Source: Rheum nobile (lineage: Eukaryota > Streptophyta > Magnoliopsida > Caryophyllales > Polygonaceae). Taken from it: a DNA stretch of 64,000 bases. Positions 1 to 9,979 of the stretch are shown in pieces (within the stretch, counting starts at the first letter, position 1; each line of letters starts with the position of its first letter). Position numbers and translations under genes: made by a program. Under the pieces are notes generated by a model that was not told where the DNA came from, searched no databases, and worked only from the letters and a program-made list of their open reading frames with translations. The stretch spans positions 10,682,001 to 10,746,000 of the forward strand of contig WOAB01000011.1 in the NCBI GenBank assembly GCA_027886185.1. Reading direction: 5' to 3'.

Positions 1-1351
1 AGGCCAATACCCATAGGCGTTGAAGAAAGCCTCAGCTCTCCTCTGCAGATGAACCACCTGGTCCTCAACGGTGGTGAGATGGTTGTCCAAGCGATTAGCG
101 TGGTAGGCAAGGTTGACCTCCATGTTGCGCTGCCACTCAGCGCTCCGCCTCTCGTGCTCCTCCGGGCGGGTGGAGATTTGGCGCTCCCACTCAGCGCTTC
201 TCCTCATGCTCCTCTAGCCTCTGGGAGATGTCGCGTTCCCACTCGACGCTCCTCCGTATCTGCTCATCCTGCCTCAGTTGCAGGTTCGTCATTCTGTCCA
301 GGAGCTGGTCCCAGGGCGGCCCGCCATAAGCACTACCAGACCCAGATGCCTGGTGAGTGTAGTTAGGAAGTACAGGAGGGACCCTGGAACCCGGCGGCGA
401 TGGCACATTACTCTCCATGTCCGCCGCCGCAGTTGCTTCCTCGTCGTTGTCGTCGTCCCCTTCGTCTTCGGACGACGACCCCTGCTCCCTGTCGGCATAA
501 AGGTAGAAGTCCCTCGCCCGGGGCCCAAAAGGCATCGGACGAGGCAACCTCATGTGGTGGTGGTTGCCGGCCAGGGAGAGCCAGGTGTACTCTCCATTAC
601 GGGCCTCCAACAGATGGGACCTCCTCATGAGCCTGATGTTGTATGTGTAGCTCTCGTCGGGGAATTCCCAATGGTCCGCAAGGATCTCGTACTGTCGGGC
701 GATAAGCGTCACCATGCCTCCCATGGAGATCTTACCGCCCTTCTTCTCTCTCAGTCGTAGGCAGCTGGAGAGAAATAGCCCGACCCAGTCGGGGATGTTG
801 TGACTCTCTGGTGTCAGACACCATAGCACTATAAGGTCCTGCCTGGAGACCTTGTTCACCTCCTCCTGTCCAAGGAAGGTCATGGCTAGCACCTTGTGAG
901 CCAGCCTCAAACAGGGGTGCGTCAGCTTGTAGTTGTACTCGTCGGCGCTGGGGTTGATCACATCCCGGGTCGCATCTTGCCAGAAGAACTCTGGCAAGGT
1001 GCCTACAGCTTCCCAATCCTCCGTGGGTTCCTCAGTAACGCCAAAAAGGTCCCGCAGACCTTGGTAGGACATCCGTCTCTGTCGCCCCAGCAGGTTGAAC
1101 GTGATCCCGTCGTCGTGGCGTTCCAGCGTGGCCAGGAACTCCAGGGTCAGTTCGTCGGACGTCGGGGCGGACAAGTCAATGAAATTACCGAGCCCTCCGT
1201 GGCTCAGCAACTGTTGAGTGCAGTCCTCCAAACCGAGTAGTTGCAGCATCGGTCGATCGTAGAATTTCGTCGGGACGATCTTCCGCAGGCTGAACATCTC
1301 GAAATAGCGCCGATGCCTCAGCCTTCTCATGCTGTTTACGAAAGCAGACAT
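1..1351 (-). pseudogene. ATHILA ORF-1-type protein of Athila copy 1, frameshifted near its end
   Basis: A 386-codon open frame (1351 to 191) resembles the plant ATHILA ORF-1 / putative plant transposon protein group. Recognisable parts are an N-terminal VPTKF-type segment, a central TSDELTLEFL motif followed by LGRQRRMS and LFGV, and a helical stretch with VLAMTF and LIVLWCL. An acidic EDEGDDDNDEE tract lies at about residue 290, followed by a charged, probably coiled-coil tail. The tail repeats a unit of about 19 residues beginning RRSAEWER. A small deletion near 191 shifts the frame; coding sense continues in another frame to base 1 and ends in AYGYWP, as in copy 2. In the Athila/Calypso group an extra ORF at this place is often called env-like; its biochemical role is unknown, and I see no clear signal peptide or membrane segment. 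Confidence 0.75.
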
Positions 1352-2212
1352 GGTGGGAAGAAGAAGTAAGAGGCACGAAAAGAATACCGGAGACGCCCGT
1401 GATCGCGGGGTGTGGGCCGCGGTCGTGGTTTATGCTCGAATGAAGTCCTCTAGAGAAGAAGGGCCGCGATCGCGGGGCTGGACAGTGGCGATCGCGGTTT
1501 CTGGGCAGCAGAAAGCTTCAAAAAAAAATGGTTCTGGTGGTCCTTGGTGGTGTTGTAGTGGTCGCGGGGCTTCGGGCGTGGGTCCGGCGATCGCGGCTCG
1601 TGAGGCAATGAGAAATCCAAGGGGGAAATGGAGATCTCACCCAAACGACTTCGCGGTGACGGAACGATGGTCGCGGGGCTGCAGGTTGTTGTCGCGGTGG
1701 TCGGAAGCGGAGATCCGAGTGGTTTGAGAGGGAGAGAGCGTGGTGGAGGTGTTGTGAAATGCCTCCGCCACACCCCGCTCTTATAAGTTCGGCGACGAGG
1801 GGCCGCGATCGCGTGGCTGAGGAACCGCGATCGCGGGGTTAATACCTTGCAGTGTAACGGCCGGTGCGAGTTACGAGGGTTGACCGCCTCGAAAAACGCA
1901 CCGGTATTGAATTTTGTGGGCCATTTTTTTTTATATAGAACTAAACTCCGTGGAACATCGTGGGGAAACCGCGATCGCGGGATCGATACCACGGTCGCGG
2001 GTCGCTGAGGTCTGGGCTCCGCTTCAAGGTTAGTTCTAACGGCCCACAGAAGAAAGAAAAAAAAATGGCAACTAAAGCAAAGAATTCTAAAAACAACAAT
2101 AACAAATCCTAACGAAGCAAAGAAACAAAGATGAGTTCAGCAACTCATACCTCGGGTTGCCTCCCGAGCAGCGCCATAGTTATCGTCGCGGCACGACGTC
2201 CTGTTGTACTTC
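1352..2212. repeat. Spacer with GC palindromes where pol would be expected (copy 1)
   Basis: No ORF here resembles reverse transcriptase or integrase. The stretch carries repeated CCGCGATCGCGG-type palindromes, at about 1397, 1463, 1487, 1585, 1801, 1825 and 1969, plus decayed versions such as GGTCGCGG. Short ORFs across it translate the repeat as RDRG, PRSR or AIAG in different frames and are not real proteins. The block near 2140-2180 (GCTCGGGAGGCAACCCGAG on the minus strand) is a phrase I associate with Athila-type elements downstream of the coding region. Confidence 0.7.
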
Positions 2213-4643
2213 TCAACCTGGGTTGCTTCCTGCAACCGCACTCTGCACTCTTGAATCTGGGGGATGCTCCTGAATGGACTTCAGCTTGTGCTCTACCTTC
2301 CTCCGGTCAAACTCCATGCTTATCGTACCTATACCCACGTCGATCTTTGTGTTGGAGGTCTTCATGAAAGGCCTCCCTAGCATTACTCGTCCTCCTTGTT
2401 TCCCTGTGTTCATGACGAAGAAGTCTGCAGGGAAGACGAGGGTATCGATGCTCACCAAAACGTCCTTCACGACGCCCTCAGGAATGATGACGGAGTTGTC
2501 AGCCAGTTGGATGACGATTTCCGTGCTTTCTAGTGGTCCGACATTGAGGGTGTTGTAGACGGACAGTGGTAGGACATTGATTGAGGCTCCCAAATCTAGC
2601 AATGTCTCGCTGAACTTGGTTTCCCAATCTTGCAGGGTACACTAAACATCCCGGGATCTTCACACTTTTTCATAATCTTCTTTTGCATTACAGCCGAGAC
2701 ATCCTTCTTGACTTTCACCTTTTTCTTCGATCGCTCCTTTTGCTCCTTCTTGAGCTTGCATAGCTCCCTCATGAAGTTTGCAAAGCGAGGCATCGCTTTG
2801 CTCAATTGGGGGGTCACCTTGTAGTTCCTGAATGTCTCGAACATTCCCTTCAGCCCCTCAATGGGTTCGTCATCTTCTAGGGCTGTAGGGAATGGCACTG
2901 GGATATCAAAATATCCCTCCGGGTAGACATACCGTGTCATGAAAGTAAGTGGAGACGGCCCGTTTTCCGAAATTTGATCGCGGTTTTCACCCCGCGATCG
3001 CGGTTTTTGCACTGGGGCCTCGCGGTCGCGGCTATCCTGCCCGCAATCGCGCTTAATCGGCGCATCTTGCCCATTCTTTTGCTCAACAGACCCGCGATCG
3101 CGGCAAATTGCCCGCGGTCGCGGTTTGTCCTCGTAATTTTTGGTTGGCAGATTTTCTTCTTCATGCTCCCATCTGGGCCTTGACGTCATGGAGTTGACGT
3201 TTTGCCTAGGGTTTATCTCAGTTTGAGATGGGAGTGCTCGTGACTCTCTAGCTTCAAGCTTGCTAACCGCCTGAGAGATCTGCCCAACCTGCTTCTCTAA
3301 GTTCTGTATACTGGACTTGGTCTCGTGCTGAAACTGAACCATGTTTTGCTGCATGGTTCCTACGGTCTGCGTTAGCGTAGTCATGTGCTGCGCCAGTGTG
3401 TTGACCTGGTCCTCAAGATTGTTGGTGCGGGGAGCTCCATGTCCTTGCGGTCTTTGATCTACTTGGCCTCTGAACTGCTGGCCTTCCTGAAACTGCCTCT
3501 GGGGGTACTGCTGCTGCTGTTGCTGGTATTGCTGAAGGGGTCTTGGACGAAACTCAGGGTTTTCTCTATGTTCTGAGTGTTCCCGTACCTTAAATTCGGG
3601 TGGTCTCTCCATCAGGGATTGTAGGTACTGGAAAATGGGTCATACCGTGGTCTTTGTTGGTACCCCCTAACAGCGTTGACTTGCTCAGTGGACTCCTTGT
3701 GGAGTGTAGGACATGCGTCAGTGGAATGCGTAGTAGCATAGCAAAACTCGCATTCCTTGACCCTCTGCGGTCCCTCCTTCCTCATCAAAACCTTGATCAT
3801 CTCCTTCATTTCGCTCATGTCTTTCACCATAGATGGGGGAGCCTGATCACTTGAAGTGGCTTTCACTGCCTGGGCGCTCGCCCTCTTACTGAATTGCCTT
3901 GAGCCTTCCGACAACTCGCTGAATATCTCGAATGTTGCGGCAGGTGTCTTGTTCAATATGTTGCCTCCACATGCCGCATTCACCATTCGCCGTTCTTCAT
4001 CCAGCAATCCCCCATATAAGTATAAGACCAAATCTTGGTCTGAATACCCGTGGTAGGGACAGCTGGAACACAACCTCTTGAAACGCTCATAGTACTCGTA
4101 GAGTGTCTCCGTCCCATGCTGCTCTATGTTGCTCAGGTTGCGCTTGAGACTGTTCAGCTTCGTTGCTGGAAAGTACTTCTCCAGAAATGTCTTCTTCATC
4201 TTTCCCCAGGTGTTGATGCTACCTGGGGTGAGGTAATAAAACCATTCGTTGGCCGAATCCTTAAGCGAGAAAGGAAAAGCCCTCAACTTGATTTGATCCT
4301 CCGTTACGTTGCGTGGCTTCATGGAGGTGCACACGGCGTGAAACTCCGAGAGGTGCTTGTTTGGGTCCTCTCCACTCAGCCCGTGAAACTGGGGCAAAAT
4401 ATGAATAAGCCCAGACTTGAGCTCAAAGTTCACTCCTGCTGGGAGCTCAGGGAACTCTACGGCCAGTGGCTGCTGCTCCAAGTTAGGAGCAGTCAACTGT
4501 CTCAACGTCTGCTCTGCGTCAGCCATCTCGAACGCAGGATTATCAAAAACCAAAGCACGATTTATTCTGCGACCCTGGGAAAGGGTTCTCTCAATCTCTG
4601 AATTAAAACCAAGTAGAGGGGAATTAGTAGCACGGGTGTGGTC
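2213..4643 (-). pseudogene. gag-protease of Athila copy 1 (broken)
   Basis: Gag lies at 4643-3612. A retrotransposon gag domain with WFYYLTPGSI and YEYYERFKRLC spans roughly residues 130-225 of the 354-codon frame, and a zinc knuckle CEFCYATTHSTDAC (C-x2-C-x4-H-x4-C) lies near residues 310-323. A TGA at 3612, aligned with a glycine codon in copy 2, and a frameshift just after it end the frame. Coding resumes as a Gln-rich linker and then the aspartic protease (3612 to 2213), whose active site reads LDLGASINVLPLSVY, the DLGA form usual in Athila-type elements. The reading frame changes again near 2600, inside the protease. The start ATG seen in copy 2 is changed here. Gag packages the RNA and protease matures it; this copy cannot make either intact. 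Confidence 0.85.
2977..3122. repeat. GC-palindrome cluster in the gag-protease linker (copy 1)
   Basis: Five or six copies of CCCGCGATCGCGG or one-base variants lie here, at about 2991, 3019, 3041, 3091 and 3111, inside sequence that still reads as protein (RDRG, RDCG, PRSRG). The matching linker of copy 2 (30061-30208) has palindromes in corresponding places although the bases between them differ. Confidence 0.85.
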
Positions 4644-4697
4644 CACACCAAAGGAACACAACACACAGACAAACACAAAGAAAAATCAACGCTTGCG

Positions 4698-4715
4698 TCC
4701 CCGGCAACAGCGCCA
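4698..4715 (-). other. Primer binding site, tRNA-Asp type (Athila copy 1)
   Basis: The minus strand reads TGGCGCTGTTGCCGGGGA three bases inside the LTR. It differs at one base from the site in copy 2 and matches the 3' end I recall for plant tRNA-Asp, the primer usually assigned to Athila elements. Confidence 0.75.
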
Positions 4716-4718
4716 ATT

Positions 4719-6050
4719 TGATAGCAGGCTTAAGTCGTATCACCTAATCAATCAAATAAAATCCTAGCAAAACCTAAACAAGTAGTTAGGGTAAGCAGGA
4801 GTCGAATCCACAGAGAGGAAGGGATTAGTCTATATGTTGTTCGCATGCAATAGTAACAAGAAGGGGGAGTTGTAGGTTGGTTGGTCACAATTAAGTCAAA
4901 CACAGCAAAGTATATGATGAAAATATCAGAGAGAGAAAACACTTAGCCAAGTAATGTCCACATAAGTCATTCAAAGGTTGTTCCTTGATTATGCCCTATC
5001 TTCCTATTCGGTTATTCCTGTACTTATCTTGTGTAGATTAATAGGGAAACCATCCCTAAGAACCCTTACCAATGAATAACCCTAGCACCACTAGTGATTC
5101 AACCCAAAGGCAGCAATGAACATAAGAATTAACCAGGATACACATAACACCTCAACCAGAAGCATTCAACATGTAATCAATTCCCTACATAGATAAATTC
5201 CACAGTGGCAGATAAGAATCTATGCTTGCTACTCGAACTAGAGCATTAGCCCAACAGTTCCCTAGTATTAGCAATATGAATGAAAGCAATAAACCTAGGT
5301 GATCAATCTAGATAAACCAACAAACATCCAAATAAGAATTTGCTCAAGAGAAAAGATATAACTCAATAGGATAAGATAGATAAGAACAAAACCTCACAAC
5401 CAGATGAATAAACTTATGTTTCCATTACCGGACTAAGCAAAAGTGCTTAGCCTTCCATAGTCTTGAGAAAACAACGATGATGTAAAAAAACTCTAAAACC
5501 TTATATGAGAGTCTCCCTTTTTTTTTAAAACCTAAAACTAAGAGAGTATATATAGGTGGGCTTAACAAATGACCTAGCCCAACTGAAAATAGAAAACGAA
5601 AATAATTAAAATGAAATAAAAAAATCAGGAAAGATAGATTCGGGAAATCCCGAAATAAGTCTGCCGTGATGACCCGCGATCGCGGGTAATGGACCGCGAT
5701 CGCGGTTGCTTGTAGCTCCGCGCTCTTCGCATTCTTCCGCGCCTGCAGAAATATCTCGAATGCCCCGAAGTCCCGTGATCGCGGCACCCTTGCCCGCGGT
5801 CGCGGTTAATGCTCGGCCTTCACTCCTTGGCTTCGCCTCCTAACCTCTCGTCTTCACTTCCTTGGCGTCTTCTTTTGGTGGCTTCCTTCCTCAGTGTCTC
5901 CTATGATATCCAAAATAGCTCATACACCTCCAAAAACACCAGACTTCGCGCCCCAAACGTCATGCATAAGAATGTGTCTAAATCTACCCGAATGGCACCA
6001 ATAAAACCCTCTAATACTCTTACTTAAGCACTACAAAGTAGTGCTTATCA
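4719..6050 (-). repeat. 5' LTR of Athila copy 1
   Basis: The LTR is 1,332 bases, bounded TG...CA on both strands. It is clearly related to the LTRs of copy 2: the outer end (TGATAAGCACTACTTTGTAG on the minus strand) and long central blocks match. The inner end differs, so the two are subfamilies. Four GC palindromes lie at about 5673, 5693, 5772 and 5793. Short ORFs inside it are not genes. Confidence 0.88.
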
Positions 6051-6505
6051 TTAATATTTTTGAAAAATTAATGTATGAACCAATTTCATACAAAATTAAT
6101 CAACTTTGAGCATTCAAGGCATGAAATTCTAAATTTCTAGGGTTTAAATCAATTTTCACCAACATGAAAAATCAAGTATTTTTATGTGTGATTATGATTT
6201 ACACAAGAAATCATATCTCTTGTATATTTAAAAATACAAATCGATTTTGGGGTCAAAACTAAGAAAAAAATCATAATTTTTAACATGCATAATTTCGGTC
6301 ATTAGGCTGAATTTTCCGAGTATATTATATACATAAAAGTCATAACTTTATGCATCCAATTAATTAAAATCACAATTTTAATCATACAAATTAATCCATA
6401 CATCAATTTTACCACTAAATTGAACCAAAATAATCAAGAACATGCATCAAAATAAACAACTTTAATCATGATCATATCAATTTATATAAGAAGCTCTAAT
6501 ACCAC
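6051..6505 (-). mobile_element. Leader of a minus-strand copia element cut by Athila copy 1
   Basis: Read on the minus strand, this follows the LTR at 6506-7340 and resembles the leader of the copia element at 17905 onward, for example around GATGCATGTTC. It ends abruptly at the Athila LTR. An initiator-Met type primer site, TGGTATTAGAGC on the minus strand, lies at 6493-6504. No ORF is present. Confidence 0.75.
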
Positions 6506-7340
6506 TGTAGAGATTTAGATGCTTTAAGCAGAATTTCAAAAAACAATTTTTTAACATATAAGTTAGAATCTCAAGCATAAACTTGATACGAATCATATAT
6601 GAAAGAGTAACATACCTTTTGATGCAAAACTTATTTATGGGATCACTCTGGATAATAGAGCCTCAATTACGACTCCTCTACTTAGTCCACACGAGCACGA
6701 TACTAGATACTTGCCTTTGTCTGCTAGAACGAACGAACGAAAAACAAGAAGAGCTTTTTCTTTCCAACACTTTGGATGTACGCCCTAAGAAGCAATATGT
6801 TGGCTTTTGGTTGTTCACGTACAAAAGCCACATACTTGTCTCCAATTTCTCTCTTACGTTAAGAGATGTTCAACTTAGTCAAATTTGGAAGATATATTAA
6901 TATATATATATATATTATCGTATCTTATATCATATATCTCATAAGATAAATCATATTTTAATTAGAAAGAGATATTTGTAGTTGATACAATATCATATAT
7001 TTTTAAAAGATAATTTTCCTTATGTCATCAAGTAAATAGATAACACTTTATTATTACTTGATGAATAATCCAATCTTCCAATATTACCATATAGCCGAAA
7101 TTCCCTAGTCTCACTATGGGCCTCGGATTGCTTTGATCTAGCCTATTTACTCTATTGTGTGTGACCTTATAGGACCTAAATATAATAGCAATGGGTCAAA
7201 TCTAATTTATCTCATAAGTCATAGTTGGCTTCTAACAAAGCACTGTGACTATCGAAAATATCCGAATTATTAATCTCCATTATAATCCTATTTTATTATT
7301 AGTCATTGTCATCTTGATTAAAGGACATATTCCTTCAACA
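6506..7340 (-). repeat. 5' LTR of the interrupted copia element
   Basis: On the minus strand this 835-base repeat starts TGTTGAAGGAATATGTCC and ends TCTCTACA directly before the primer site. It is a diverged relative of the LTRs at 17220-17904 and 23870-24554, sharing GTCCTTTAATCAA, AGCCAACTATGA and AAGGTCACAC-type blocks. The rest of this element must lie left of the window, beyond Athila copy 1. The short plus-strand ORF at 6583-6900 is within the LTR and is not a gene. Confidence 0.8.
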
Positions 7341-8729
7341 ACCATGTTCATTCTTACGACACATAAGCAGTCAAGATGGAGGGTCGATCCATACTAGAAA
7401 GTTCATATATACTCATAATACAACAAGTTTGAAGCCTCTTTTGAATCATGTTCATGCAACGTGTTAAGAGTGGATTTCATGAAAATTAGAATCAAATGTG
7501 AATAATCTATATATTAGAAAAGAAAATCAGGATCGTATCTAAATTATTTTATATAATAATAATAATAGAAGAAAAAATTATAATGTGGTGACGTAGCATG
7601 ATGTGAAGTAGAAATGTGAAAACAAATAACGTAGTGCAATGTCAAAATGACAAGTGGTCTTAGTTAGGTTTTATTTTAAGATTATATAGTATATTATATA
7701 TTAAGACTTCAAACCAATCATATAAATGGATAACCTTTTAAATTTGAAAATATACAGGTTTGACAAATTAGTTCAATGATATGATATACGTAGTCCCTTA
7801 AAAATATTTAAATTAGTTTTGAAATAATGTTGTTCCTCAAATAATAAATATATACTTAAATATTTTCAGATCATTAATTGAATACTATAAATTAAAGAAA
7901 CAATTAAATTATTGTAGTATATATAATATATTAGTTAGATGAGATATTTATGATTAGATTGAATTCTAAATCTAGAAAAATCAAAATAACCAAAATAAAT
8001 TCTAATTTATATATTGTGCTGCAAATAAATATTAATTAAAAAATGAATAAATTTTGATATGGGTTTCGGTTTATTTGGAAAGTATTCGTTCTAGATATCA
8101 TATTTCTAAATCTTTTATTTTATCACATATGTTTTATTTACTCACTTGTTTCTACAGAAAGTTGTTATAACCAAATCTTTTGACATATCATATCGATTAG
8201 GTAAAATAAAAAATAAGCTATTAGTGTAAAAAATTATTCTGGTTAAATAAACCATAAGCAAAAATGGAGAATTACGAAATTGAAAGAAAAAATCAATTAT
8301 AAATCTGATATCCTAAATTAGTTTTATATATTGTATTTTCAATCTCATATAGGATATATTTTAAATATTTTACTAAGAGAATAGTTATAACCAAAACTCA
8401 CGATCTTCGATTTTTCTATAACTTTTGTTTAGTTTACAATCATATATCAACAAATATGTAGCAATTAGTTACCTTGATGCTTACCTCAATTTTTTATCAC
8501 TCTTATTTAAATTTTAAATTGACCATTAATCTTTGTTATTATGATTTTCCAGTATATATGATCTTCAATTAGTCTCACGCTTTGAAAATGCACAAGTACT
8601 TGAACTTTTGTGTTCCGGCTAATGTCTACTGCATTTTTAAGTGATTTTTTTTATCAATTAAAAGGTTCAAAGCGTTTAACGAGACAAATACTATGACAAA
8701 CCAAGGATTCCTAGACAATGTCATGGCAA
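7341..8729. other. AT-rich spacer without recognised genes
   Basis: I see no coding region. The segment around 7600-7700 (GTGGTGACGTAGCATGATG, then AGTTAGGTTTTATTTTAAG and TATAGTATATTA) resembles 9740-9840 and more weakly 16680-16780, which suggests remnants of one AT-rich repeat family with GACATGTGG-type motifs. Confidence 0.4.
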
Positions 8730-9351
8730 TAAGGATATCAATGGGGAGGGGATTCCTCGAAATATGTGGGGAATCCCCGTCATGGGGGCGGACATAGGAA
8801 AATAAATGTTGATGGGACGGGGATGGGGTAAAATCAATTCCCAACATGGGATGGGGATGGAGGCGAGGACGTTTGTCCCCAACCCGTTCCCAGCACCACC
8901 CCGCTCCCCACCAGGAATTCTCATGGGGATGCCCGACGGGGATTTTTACGAGAAATGTTTATAATGTACCATAAGATATTATGATTAAAAGTTATGAAAC
9001 TTGATGCAATTTTTCTATATTAAACTTGAATATGTTAATATTCTATAACATATAATGTTGAATATGATTGTAAGTTTAAAAAATGATTTAATTTTAGACA
9101 AATTGTTGTTAAAAAATACTTTAACAACAAAATTATGGTGAATCCACGGGAAAATCCGTGAGGAAGGTAATGAGAAAAATCAAACGGGGACGGGGATTCC
9201 CTGATGGGGATGTGGACTTAGCGGGGATAGGAACGGGGGTGATTTTCAATCCCCAAACAGGAAGGGGACAAAGATGGGGGGATAAAACCTAAATGGGGAT
9301 GGGGACGGGGAGGGTAGTCCCCACACCGAACCCGATCCATTGACATCCTTA
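8730..9351. mobile_element. Non-autonomous hAT-type element, 622 bases
   Basis: The terminal inverted repeats are TAAGGATATCAATGG on the left and TAAGGATGTCAATGG on the inverted right end. The subterminal parts are rich in GGGGATGGGGACGGGG on both sides, a pattern common in plant hAT elements. The flanks CATGGCAA (8722-8729) and TGTGGCAA (9352-9359) match at 6 of 8 positions, which fits a decayed 8-bp duplication. The centre (about 8950-9130) is AT-rich and codes for nothing recognisable. Confidence 0.8.
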
Positions 9352-9979
9352 TGTGGCAAGGATGTAGTACTCGTCACTCACCGGTGATGGTGTGGCGATG
9401 ATGACAAAGGGAGAACATGGAGGGAAAAAAGATCGACGCTCACCGGCGATGACAATTGAGCTTTGAAAGAGGCGAAGGCAGGAGCAACGGCGAGTCCGGT
9501 GTTCTGGATTTTCCTTTTGAAGAAGACTCACATGGAAATCAGTGAAATTCTTTCTTTTATTTGGCGAGAGGAGATCCGTCGAATTCTGAGTTGATCAATG
9601 TTGTGGAAGTTTAAGATTTGATATCTTTTGGATTAGTTTGTAATCTTTTTGAATTATTTGTTTTTAAATTAGGAAAGTATTAGTGCTAGATTTAGGATAA
9701 AATCTTTGATATATAATTAAATTTATTAAAAAAAGTGAAAAAATATAAAATGACATGTGGCTGTTTTAATAAGATAGTGCCATGTCCCGCAGTTAGGTTC
9801 TAATTTAGTATATATAGTATATTAGTCTACTATTATTCTACTATATATCTAAATGCATAGAGAGACAAAACTTATAGGCGAAAGATACAATACCCGCTCA
9901 CAATTGCTATTGTATACCCTTTTTAGAAAAGATGGAGTTTTGGTGGTCTAACACGATGAATGATATGATTTATAATCAT
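9352..9979. other. Spacer without recognised genes
   Basis: A 60-codon minus-strand ORF (9349-9531) overlaps the hAT end and resembles nothing I know. The AT-rich part at 9600-9840 is a diverged match to 16480-16780, with TTTAAATTAGGAAAGTATTAG and AATCTTTGATATATAA-like blocks and GACATGTGG. Confidence 0.35.

Larger units (their letters stand above)
1..6050 (-). mobile_element. Athila-type Ty3/gypsy LTR retrotransposon, copy 1 (non-autonomous, left end outside window)
   Basis: Read on the minus strand, the order is 5' LTR (6050 to 4719), primer site, gag-protease, a GC-palindrome spacer, then an ATHILA-type ORF that runs to the window edge. The other LTR lies outside the window. Protease is followed by a stop and about 860 bases of spacer, where a full Athila element would carry reverse transcriptase, RNase H and integrase; none is visible. 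The same gap is seen in copy 2 (25033-33205), so it is a family trait. The element interrupts an older copia element, whose leader resumes at 6051. The right-hand target duplication would be TTAAT (6051-6055), with its partner out of view. Confidence 0.88.
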
